Assembly: GCF_004153445.1 (NCBI RefSeq)
Contig: NZ_SDQC01000007.1
Span: 1-64,000, forward strand
Direction: 5' to 3'
DNA from: Allopusillimonas soli
GTDB lineage: Bacteria > Pseudomonadota > Gammaproteobacteria > Burkholderiales > Burkholderiaceae_B
Length of the DNA: 64,000 bases
Shown one piece after another: positions 16,415 through 24,121 of this stretch. The stretch's first letter is position 1; each line of letters opens with the position of its first letter. The translations under genes and the position numbers were made by a program. Below the pieces are notes generated by a model, which saw nothing but the letters and a program-made list of their open reading frames with translations, did no database searches and was not told the DNA's origin.

Positions 16415-18313
16415 CTAACTTCCGCTTGGCGCAAAGCGGACACGAGCAGCCCCCCATGGGGACTCCTGGGTATAAAGATGAACATACAGTTCGCCCTTCA
16501 GCGCAGCCCTCAGATGATGGGCCTGCAAGACGATCTCTTTGCTTGCCTGGCCTGGCGCTGCATGCGGCAAATGAAAAATAACTGGCCCAGGGCGTTCACC
16601 TTGCGACGACTGGAGGGTCAACGCAATAATAGAGGTTTGCTCCACCTGCGCGGTTTCTGTACTGACCCCCAGCCGCCCGGTGCAAGGGTCCAGCACGTAC
16701 TTTACTGTTATTGCACAAGCCGGCTCATTGTCTGGCGTAATACGCAGCATTCCCGACAACGGTGGCGGCGCCTTCCCGTTCACCAAATCCGGCGCATATA
16801 TCGGTGGCACCCGTCTATTCCCCGACAGCTCCCAGTCCAGAGCAAAGTTCAGCAGGGTCTGTTCGGAGTACGGGCGACCGAGCAACTCAAGCCCCACAGG
16901 CACGCCGTCGCGAGTAAAGCCCGCCGGCAGGGAAATGGCTGGCAATCCCGTCGACGGGCTTAGCTGGCTGTTCTCACCGGGTTGCACTTCGCCTATCACA
17001 CTCGGCTTTCCACGCAGCACGGGATAAAGCACGGCGGAAAGCTTGTGTTCATCCATCACCTTCTGCACCAGCAGCGAAATCTCCCGCTTCTTCTCCCTGG
17101 CATGCCGGTAGGACGTCGTGTCAGGCGACTCGGGCTGATCACGCAGCCTAAAAACCTGGTCGAGCTGCTCATGATGTAGTCCTCTGTCGAGGATCTCGGA
17201 CAGCGATTTCGCCGGGAGTCCTTCATAGGCCGCCAAATAATCCGACAAGGCGAACTTGAACTCATGCGCGATCAGGCTACTTTCACGCATCAACGCGGCA
17301 ACGTTCGGCAGATCGACCTCGATCAATTCCGCGCCAAGCTCGCTCATGGCCAGCGCAGCCTCGCGAACTATAGCTGAAACCTCCACCTCGTCCGCACGAG
17401 AGCCAAAGAATTCCGAGAGAATCCCGATTCGCGCCCCCGATAATGTGTTCTGCCGCAGGCCATCCAGATAAGAATCGGGTATATGGCTGTGCACACCGCT
17501 TGTAGCGGAGTCATTTGAGTCTTCTCCCACGGTGGCGTCGAGCATGATTGCCAGGTCGCGTACCGTTCGCGCCAAGGGCCCGCCGACATCCTGCGAAGGC
17601 GATAGTGGCAAGATGCCGTCTCGGCTGGACAAACCAAAGGTGGGCCGAAGCCCCACCAGATTCTGGTTGGCGGCTGGAATCCGTATCGACCCGCTGGTAT
17701 CGCTGCCCAGGCCCGCTGCGGAAAAAGAAACAGCGACCGCCGCAGCGGTGCCGCCACTGGAGCCGCCTGGGTTGCGCCTCAAGGAGTACGGGTTTCGCGT
17801 TACGCCAGTCAAGGAAGACACATTGGTTATTCCCGCTGCAAGCTCGTGCATCGTCGTCTTGCCAAGGATGATTGCGCCTGCCTCTCTTAAACGTCTCACT
17901 TGAAACGCATCTTTCTCCGGCTCCAGGACGGCAAGTGCCAAGGCTCCCCCTGAGGTAGGCATGCCGGCGACGTCAAAGTTGTCTTTCACAAGAATTGGAA
18001 TGCCATGCAGCAAGCTCCGCGCGCCGGTATTGCGGCGCTCAGTGTCCATGGCAGCCGCCTGCTCCAGCGCGGAAGGATCGAGCCTCAGTATGGCGTTTAT
18101 GCACGGGCCATGCTGGTCGTAAGCCTCGATACGCTGCAAATAGGCTCGAACAAGATCCACCGACGTGAAGCACCCGGCTGCAAGGGAAGCTTGCAGATCA
18201 GTGATGGACTTCTCGAACACATTGAGCACCGGCTCACTTCCCGATTTCGCTAATTCCGGGCTACAGGCTTCTGTAGTGCGGCGCTGCTGTGAGGGATAGG
18301 AAGGACGAATCAT
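16415..18313 (-). CDS. Amidase-signature hydrolase with C-terminal CHRD-like domain
   Basis: The first 510 residues are an amidase-signature enzyme (GatA superfamily). The Ser-cisSer-Lys triad appears as Lys in GIPILVKDNFDVAG, Ser in NPGGSSGGTAAAVA and Ser in GSDTSGSIRIPAA. It hydrolyses a carboxamide of unknown kind. The last 120 residues (about 16418-16780) are extra: they end KGELYVHLYTQESPWGAARVRF and contain GERPGPVIFHL, resembling the CHRD domain. ATG 18313 is chosen because earlier starts would run into the upstream gene. No signal peptide is seen. It lies 25 bp after the DoeB-like gene, so the two probably form an operon. Confidence 0.85.
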   Translation of the reverse strand: MIRPSYPSQQRRTTEACSPELAKSGSEPVLNVFEKSITDLQASLAAGCFTSVDLVRAYLQRIEAYDQHGPCINAILRLDPSALEQAAAMDTERRNTGARSLLHGIPILVKDNFDVAGMPTSGGALALAVLEPEKDAFQVRRLREAGAIILGKTTMHELAAGITNVSSLTGVTRNPYSLRRNPGGSSGGTAAAVAVSFSAAGLGSDTSGSIRIPAANQNLVGLRPTFGLSSRDGILPLSPSQDVGGPLARTVRDLAIMLDATVGEDSNDSATSGVHSHIPDSYLDGLRQNTLSGARIGILSEFFGSRADEVEVSAIVREAALAMSELGAELIEVDLPNVAALMRESSLIAHEFKFALSDYLAAYEGLPAKSLSEILDRGLHHEQLDQVFRLRDQPESPDTTSYRHAREKKREISLLVQKVMDEHKLSAVLYPVLRGKPSVIGEVQPGENSQLSPSTGLPAISLPAGFTRDGVPVGLELLGRPYSEQTLLNFALDWELSGNRRVPPIYAPDLVNGKAPPPLSGMLRITPDNEPACAITVKYVLDPCTGRLGVSTETAQVEQTSIIALTLQSSQGERPGPVIFHLPHAAPGQASKEIVLQAHHLRAALKGELYVHLYTQESPWGAARVRFAPSGS

Positions 18314-18338
18314 GTTGTGAACACACAGAGCGATTGAA

Positions 18339-19382
18339 TTACAACGCCTCCCGTCTGGCGGCGATGGATTTACCGGGCTCACTGTCGACAATATCCGATG
18401 CAAGATGCACCAGACAGTCTCCCGCCTGCACGCCAGAGAAGGTTCGAATACATACGACCAGTCCTTCACCTTTAAAACGCAGCTCGAGGGGCGCATTCGT
18501 TGGCCGGTACGGATCATGAAGACGGCCGGCCAGCTGGCCAGTCACGACCTCGTCGCCCAGCCGAAATGCCGGTTCAAAAATGCCGGGGCATGGCGAAAAC
18601 ACATAATGCCTCTCGCCATCCACCCTCAAATGTCGGCTTGGCGTGGTCGGCGCCAGCGGTCCATCGTCATCGGTCATGCCCAATGCATGGAGAAGCCGCT
18701 GTATGCCGCCCTCGACAAGCGCCAGGCCTTCCAGATTGCAGCTGGAACCTCCCCCGAACTCTCCGCAGAAGAACAGGACATTATGACGCTCCGCCGCCGC
18801 CCCATACGTGCGATCCTCACCAAGCAGGTCCATGATTATGACACGAGGCGATGCAAAAGCATGTACCAGCCGATTGAACGCCGCGCGGCGGCCGGCATCC
18901 GCGGGAGGAGCAATCATCAGCAGCGGCAAGTAGTTTGTCGATGCCCCGCCGGCATGGATATCGAATATGAAATCCGCACGTGGAAACAATTCGGTGTCGA
19001 GATAATGGGCAATCATCTCTGTCGGCCCGCCGTTGCGCGAGCCCGGAAAAACGCGATTAAGATTCGCCTTGTCAATTGGTGAAGTCCGGGTTCCGTTAAG
19101 AAAAGCCGGAAAATTCAGCCCAGGAATAACGATCAGGGTTCCCCGGATATCCATGGACGGCATGCGCTGTATCAGCTTCATCAGCGCAATCGGGCCTTCG
19201 TACTCATCGCCATGATTGCCCCCTGTGAACAGCACGGTGGGGCCCGATCCGCGCTTCAGGACTGCAACCGGAACAGGAATATGACCGTACCCCGACCTGT
19301 CAGACGAGAACGGGATACGCAAGGCGCCGGTCTGGAAGCCATCGCGGCAGTAATCAACATCGGCTGATATCAAAGATTTCAT
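18339..19382 (-). CDS. Succinylglutamate desuccinylase/aspartoacylase-family zinc deacylase (DoeB-like)
   Basis: The 347-residue protein has the zinc site of the AstE/AspA family: GGNHGDEYEGPIALMKL and DIHAGG, with NFPAFLNGTRTSPIDKANLNRVFPG between. These blocks closely match DoeB, the N-alpha-acetyl-diaminobutyrate deacetylase of ectoine degradation. The usual partner ectoine hydrolase DoeA is not next to it; an amidase is. So the acyl-amino-acid substrate here may differ. ATG 19382 is preferred over the upstream TTG 19394. Positions 19383-19600 hold no gene. Confidence 0.82.
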   Translation of the reverse strand: MKSLISADVDYCRDGFQTGALRIPFSSDRSGYGHIPVPVAVLKRGSGPTVLFTGGNHGDEYEGPIALMKLIQRMPSMDIRGTLIVIPGLNFPAFLNGTRTSPIDKANLNRVFPGSRNGGPTEMIAHYLDTELFPRADFIFDIHAGGASTNYLPLLMIAPPADAGRRAAFNRLVHAFASPRVIIMDLLGEDRTYGAAAERHNVLFFCGEFGGGSSCNLEGLALVEGGIQRLLHALGMTDDDGPLAPTTPSRHLRVDGERHYVFSPCPGIFEPAFRLGDEVVTGQLAGRLHDPYRPTNAPLELRFKGEGLVVCIRTFSGVQAGDCLVHLASDIVDSEPGKSIAARREAL

Positions 19383-19600
19383 TTCTACACTCAAACAAAT
19401 GGTTGCCCACCGCCGTTCTTCTACTGAGGAAGAGGCCTGATCAACAATGATTGGCCTGGCAGCTGCAACTATCCGTCAAAAGCGGAGAATGCGCCAATAC
19501 CGATTTTTCGAGGAGGTGATGCCCGACACGCATCACGGCAAACACCGACGCAACGCGCCCGCCGAGGCACGGTAAATCTTGGCACGACCAGCCACAGAGC

Positions 19601-20506
19601 TTAAGGCAACGCTGCCGCGTCTTCCCTGTAATCCCTTAAAAGCGTGAGGAATCGCGCCAATGCGGGATTCGCATTATCGGCAAGGTGAACAAAGGCCAGT
19701 GGCAATGGCATGGAAAAACCGGCAACAGGCACGAACTTCGCTTGGGCAGGCGGCCTGCCCAGGTTCGCCGCATTTACGATCGCTGCGCCCACGCCTGCGG
19801 ACACAAGCGACAAGATCGCCGCCTCGGTGGTAACTTCCTGCACGACATTTGGCGTAAGGCCCGCCTGCACGCATGCAGCGATAAGCCTGTCGTAGTAGGC
19901 GGGATACACACCGCGCTGAAAGGTAATGAACGGCTTTCCTATCAAAGAACACATCGCCACAGCTTCGTTTTCCGGCATATCCCATGTACGGGGAACCGCC
20001 AGCATCACGTCATGGCGGCACAAGGACAAGACGCTGAATTTTTCCGGCAAGGGATCGAACAGGTACACAAAGCCCCCGTCCAGGCTGCGATTCTCAATTG
20101 TTTCCAACTGGGCCGGTGTATATAACGGCACCAACTCGATGCTGACTTTATGCGCCTCTTGCTGGAATCGATTGAATATGGCGGGTACGACACCATCCCA
20201 GCCCGCATTTTCGACGAAGCCGACACGCAAATGGCCTTCGACACCCGACGCCACTTGGCGGGTGGTGCCCACCGCAGCTTCCAAGTGGGACAGTATCTGC
20301 CTGGCTTCGGCCAGAAATACGGCTCCCGCCTCGGTCAGTCTGAGGCCGCGTTTTGTGCGGACAAACAGTGAGACACCCAATTCCGCCTCCAGATCCTGTA
20401 TCTGGCGGGATATGGCCGGCTGCGTAATATGGATGCGTTCGGATGCCACCCGTACGCTTTCATACTCCGCAACCGCAATAAAATAACGCAGGTGTCGCAA
20501 TTCCAT
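19601..20506 (-). CDS. LysR-family transcriptional regulator
   Basis: The 301-residue protein begins with the LysR winged HTH: MELRHLRYFIAVAEYESV, then RVASERIHITQPAISRQIQDLEAELGV. The rest is a periplasmic-binding-like effector domain (HLRVGFVENAGW, PFITFQRGVYPAYY, LVSAGVGAAIV). ATG 20506 matches the universal LysR start. It lies upstream of the DoeB-like and amidase genes and downstream of the metallo-beta-lactamase-fold gene, all on the minus strand, so it could control either. Confidence 0.92.
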   Translation of the reverse strand: MELRHLRYFIAVAEYESVRVASERIHITQPAISRQIQDLEAELGVSLFVRTKRGLRLTEAGAVFLAEARQILSHLEAAVGTTRQVASGVEGHLRVGFVENAGWDGVVPAIFNRFQQEAHKVSIELVPLYTPAQLETIENRSLDGGFVYLFDPLPEKFSVLSLCRHDVMLAVPRTWDMPENEAVAMCSLIGKPFITFQRGVYPAYYDRLIAACVQAGLTPNVVQEVTTEAAILSLVSAGVGAAIVNAANLGRPPAQAKFVPVAGFSMPLPLAFVHLADNANPALARFLTLLRDYREDAAALP

Positions 20507-20596
20507 TGGGCATTGGCAACCGATCACTGAATCCTGATAGCATACTGCAACCCATTCCCGGCACTGATGCAGACAGCTGCGAAAGTAATGGCCGGA

Positions 20597-21466
20597 TCAG
20601 GCAAAACGCCAGTCGAAGCCCTTTTCCGTGGCGGCGATATAGCCGGCCGAGCTTTCGGGGAAATGCGCCGTGAACAGCAATGCCTTCTTGGCAACAGCAT
20701 ATGCCAGCATCCATTCTCGCGAAGAACGCGCCTGTGCGGCATCCTCGCAGAAAGCGGAGTTCCAGCGTGGCCGGTATATCTGTATTGGATTGTGGACGAC
20801 ATCTCCGGTGAAAAGGGCCTGCTCCCCCTGTGCAGCCAACCCTATGGACATATGCCCCGCGGTGTGACCCGGCGTCGGATAGAAGGTCAAGCCGTCGATT
20901 GACTCGCCTCCCTCCGGGCCTACGAGATCCACCTGTTGCGATTCCAGCACCGGCAGAATCGCATCCTCATAGATGCCGCCCGCCTGTGCTGGCTCCCGCG
21001 CCCGACTCTGGCATTGCTCCAGTTCACGCTGAGGAAACACATATCTTGCATTGGGAAACGTAGGCACCCACTTGCCATCGCGGCGACAGGTGTTCCAACC
21101 CACATGGTCTGAATGCAAATGCGTGCACATGACGTAATCGACTTGATCCACCCCTACTCCGGCCTGCGCGAGCCGCTCCAGATACGGCGTGTTCAACTGG
21201 TTGAACATGGGCACCGTACGGGTTCTGCCATTTCCGATTCCTGTATCAATCAGAATAATGTGCTTCGGCGTCTTGAGCAGCCAGGTGTGAATATTGACTG
21301 TAACCATGGAACGCGCTTTGTTCACGCAACCAGGTGTCATCCACGCCAGTTTGTCGTCCAGCACATTGGCGTCCCAGTCGGGAAATAAAAATGATGCCGA
21401 GAAATCATGAAAAACGATCTCGGATATCCGGATAACTTCAACATCGCCAACAATGTATTTCTTCAT
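20597..21466 (-). CDS. Metallo-beta-lactamase-fold hydrolase
   Basis: The 289-residue protein has the metal motif THLHSDHVGWNT (HxHxDH), a preceding IILIDTGIGNG, and the later metal ligands PGHTAGHMS, LFTGDVVHNP and LFTAHFPESS. Proteins of this layout include N-acyl-homoserine lactonases and many other esterases or lactonases. The substrate cannot be named from sequence. There is no signal peptide. It stands 90 bp upstream of a LysR gene in the same direction. Confidence 0.88.
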   Translation of the reverse strand: MKKYIVGDVEVIRISEIVFHDFSASFLFPDWDANVLDDKLAWMTPGCVNKARSMVTVNIHTWLLKTPKHIILIDTGIGNGRTRTVPMFNQLNTPYLERLAQAGVGVDQVDYVMCTHLHSDHVGWNTCRRDGKWVPTFPNARYVFPQRELEQCQSRAREPAQAGGIYEDAILPVLESQQVDLVGPEGGESIDGLTFYPTPGHTAGHMSIGLAAQGEQALFTGDVVHNPIQIYRPRWNSAFCEDAAQARSSREWMLAYAVAKKALLFTAHFPESSAGYIAATEKGFDWRFA

Positions 21467-21578
21467 AAGGAATCTTCTTGACTGCGGTAAACGTCAGGGA
21501 GGGCATAGCGATACTATCGCTCAAAATCCCCCCCAAGGACCAATGCCGTTTACTGCAGGCAGTGATACCTTTGCCGCA

Positions 21579-21911
21579 TCAGGCGCCGGTATAAAAGCTC
21601 TCGATATAGGCTTTCTCCTCGGCCGTCATCGATTTGAGTTCCTGGATGACCTGTGCGCGGGTTTTTCCTGGCGTCGAAATACCCTGCGGCCATGCGCCCG
21701 TTGCCTCACCCTGGCGCGTATTCCAGGTCGGATCGGCCTTTGCCGCTTCGAGTTCCTCGAGTACCAGGGCACGACTCTTCGTGTTGGTCCAGTCGTAAAC
21801 CTCCGTGCCACCCTGCTCCGTATTATCCGGGACCCAATACGCGAGGCTGGTGGCGGGAACGGTGGCTGTGAAAGCGGCGATGGCGATGAATATATTTGCG
21901 CGTAGAGACAT
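21579..21911 (-). CDS. DUF4148-like small periplasmic protein
   Basis: The 110-residue product has a signal peptide (MSLRANIFIAIAAFTATVPA, with cleavage near SLA-YW). Its end KTRAQVIQELKSMTAEEKAYIESFY follows the 'LTRAQVxxEL' pattern of the DUF4148 proteins that are abundant in Burkholderiales. The function is unknown. It is a single gene; the spaces on both sides show nothing. Confidence 0.7.
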   Translation of the reverse strand: MSLRANIFIAIAAFTATVPATSLAYWVPDNTEQGGTEVYDWTNTKSRALVLEELEAAKADPTWNTRQGEATGAWPQGISTPGKTRAQVIQELKSMTAEEKAYIESFYTGA

Positions 21912-22057
21912 GGTGAGTTCCTGTAAGAAAGCGCCCTGCAGCGTAGCGGCGCTGCGAATGGCGATGCCAGAATATCTGGCCAGGACTCCACTCTAGTGGC
22001 GGCATGCTGACAGCCCCATGTCACCCGCGTGACAAGTGCGTCATTTACGCTCGTCGG

Positions 22058-22690
22058 TCATCTCTTCCCGAGCTCTTTCAGATAGGCGCAGAACATATCA
22101 GCCATCGAGTCGGCATAATGCTTGATTTCCGCCTGCGTGCGCGGGGTACCCGAAAAGCTGCTTCCGACTGTGCTGAGCGTCGTGGTAATCAGGTCGCCTG
22201 CCACCGCGCGAGCCTTGGCTGAAGCCTTTGGCAGCGCTTGCGCCATGAAGAGCGCTATGGCTCGATCCGCAGACGCTCGTATCTCCCGAGCTTCGGGCGC
22301 ATCGCGGTAAAGCGGCGCTGCATCGTTCAGTGCCCCTCTCATTTCTGCTTCCTCGCACTCCGACCGCAGGAAAGCATGCACCAGCTCCCGCAACCGATCA
22401 AGCGGAGGCTTATTCGAATTCTCAAGAATGCGACGCAGCATCTCCGTTGTTTGTATCCACTCGTCGGCTTGCAGCCGAAAGAGGATGGCCGCCTTATTGG
22501 GAAAGTACTGATACACCGATCCAACGCTGACGCCTGCTTTCTCGGCAACCCTTGCCGTAGTGAAGCGCGTGGCGCCTTCCCGCGCCAAGACCTGCGTGGC
22601 AGCCTGCAGGATGGCTGCAACCAACTCTGTTGAACGCGCCTGCTGCGGCTGCTTTCGAGTGGCAATCTGAGGATGTCGGCGAGTAGTCAT
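22058..22690 (-). CDS. TetR-family transcriptional regulator
   Basis: The 210-residue protein has an N-terminal TetR HTH (AILQAATQVLAREGATRFTT, ARVAEKAGVSVGSVYQYFPN, KAAILFRLQ) and an all-helical ligand domain. No divergent efflux or enzyme gene lies next to it to suggest a ligand. From 22691 to 22962 (272 bp) I see no gene. Confidence 0.92.
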   Translation of the reverse strand: MTTRRHPQIATRKQPQQARSTELVAAILQAATQVLAREGATRFTTARVAEKAGVSVGSVYQYFPNKAAILFRLQADEWIQTTEMLRRILENSNKPPLDRLRELVHAFLRSECEEAEMRGALNDAAPLYRDAPEAREIRASADRAIALFMAQALPKASAKARAVAGDLITTTLSTVGSSFSGTPRTQAEIKHYADSMADMFCAYLKELGKR

Positions 22691-22962
22691 ATTGGTGCGA
22701 GAGAATAGAGACCGGAGCTGGATGGGGTATTGAATGGCATCATCTTCAATGCGATGAATTAATCACATATTATCGTGACACGCCCACCCGCTCAAGCCAA
22801 TTGACGAAGCCTCGCACAACGCCGCATCTCTGGCGTCGGGGCGGACATGTCTGTTTCAAGCAGGCGCACTCGCGATCTGCCGGCTGGTTGCCAGCGATGC
22901 ATAGCCCCCTACCAGTTTCGGAAAACGGCGATAAGGCGGCTGTCTTGTGGTATGCAACGACA

Positions 22963-23751
22963 TCACAACACACGCATGGACTGTTCATATCGTCCCGGTG
23001 TCGCGCCCAACACCCGACGGAACAAGGCGATAAAAGCGCTCACGTTATCGTAGCCAAGATCCAATGCAATCGCGGTTACCGGCCTGCCCGCGGCCAGCAG
23101 CTCCAACGACCTTAACAAGCGCAAGCGCTGGCGCCATTCGGTGAAGCTGAATCCCGTCTCAATGATAAAGCGCCGCGTCAACGAGCGAGGTGCTATACCG
23201 GCCCAGGCCGCCCATTCCTTCATAAGCCGCTCGTCGCCAGGCCGATCCGATAAAGCACGCGCAATCTTGAGCAACCGCGCGTCGCTCGGCATGGCCAAGC
23301 CCAACGGCGCCGCCGGTGCGCCCCGAATCTCGTCCAGGATTACCCAGGCCAGCCTTTCTTGCGTCGCGGTCAAGGCGCTATGGCTTCGCCATGATGCAGC
23401 ACGCGCAACGGCTTCCTGCAGCAGGCCCGAGACAGCCAGAATACACGGCGCATCAGGCAGATCGTCACAGGCACCCTGCTGGACATAGACACTCCAGCCT
23501 GCGAACGGTCCATGCGAACGCAGCCCGTGCAGCACCCCTGGAGGAATCCAGATGGCATGCGTAGCCGGCACCACCCAGCGGCTGCTGCCCGCATCCACCG
23601 AAAGCAGCCCTCGCGCAGCGCCAATCAACTGCCCTCTCGCATGATGGTGCCGACGCGTTAAACGAACCGTACCAGACTGCTGTGCTACCGCGAGCAATAA
23701 CGGCTCATCGGCGGAGGATGCCAATTCGGGTGCAATCAGCGGATAGGTCAT
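22963..23751 (-). CDS. AraC-family transcriptional regulator
   Basis: The 262-residue protein has an N-terminal cupin sensor (RRHHHARGQLIGAARGLLSV, HAIWIPPGVLHGLRSHG) and a C-terminal double HTH (LMKEWAAWAGIAPRSLTRRFIIETGFSFTEWRQRLRL, PVTAIALDLGYDNVSAFIALFRRVLGATPGRYEQ). This is the AraC_binding_2-type layout. ATG 23751 is preferred over TTG 23763. It is divergent from the small gene at 23849, which is its nearest possible target. Confidence 0.92.
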   Translation of the reverse strand: MTYPLIAPELASSADEPLLLAVAQQSGTVRLTRRHHHARGQLIGAARGLLSVDAGSSRWVVPATHAIWIPPGVLHGLRSHGPFAGWSVYVQQGACDDLPDAPCILAVSGLLQEAVARAASWRSHSALTATQERLAWVILDEIRGAPAAPLGLAMPSDARLLKIARALSDRPGDERLMKEWAAWAGIAPRSLTRRFIIETGFSFTEWRQRLRLLRSLELLAAGRPVTAIALDLGYDNVSAFIALFRRVLGATPGRYEQSMRVL

Positions 23752-23848
23752 ACGTGGCTTCAAAAGCGTATCAAATGTCTTTTATACCGTACACGCGCCA
23801 GACTGGCATGAATAAGATGGCATTGTTCCAAATCGAATGGAGAATTTC

Positions 23849-24106
23849 ATGAAAGCTGAAGACATATTGCCCGACGAGCGCAATCAGGCGGAACTGAACG
23901 GTGTTGTTATCCGCAAGGGCACGGTCGCCGCCTTCCTTGCCAACGCCAAAGCATGGTGCGACTCATCTACAGATCCCGCGCATAAACAAGCAGCCGAACG
24001 CGATATCCTCGATGCCATGCCTGCATTGCAGGCACTGGGGCTCTTCGAAGTACTGTCTGTCCGCAATGCCGCCCTCAGGAAGATGATCACCCGGATGCAC
24101 GGATAA
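23849..24106 (+). CDS. Small hypothetical cytosolic protein
   Basis: The 85-residue protein starts MKAEDILPDERNQAELNGVV and continues RKGTVAAFLANAKAW with a predicted helical second half. There is no signal peptide, membrane segment or cysteine pair. I recognise no function. ATG 23849 follows GGAGAATTTC; an upstream in-frame ATG at 23837 is possible. It is read divergently from the AraC gene and convergently with the molybdoenzyme gene, so it may be the AraC target. Confidence 0.6.
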   Translation: MKAEDILPDERNQAELNGVVIRKGTVAAFLANAKAWCDSSTDPAHKQAAERDILDAMPALQALGLFEVLSVRNAALRKMITRMHG

Positions 24107-24121
24107 CGCCCGCTTCCGAGT

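Noticed and set aside
22770-23115. Small frames between the TetR and AraC genes
   Set aside because: No start context, no similarity and unlikely amino-acid composition (many Cys and Trp); the plus-strand one runs antisense into the AraC gene.
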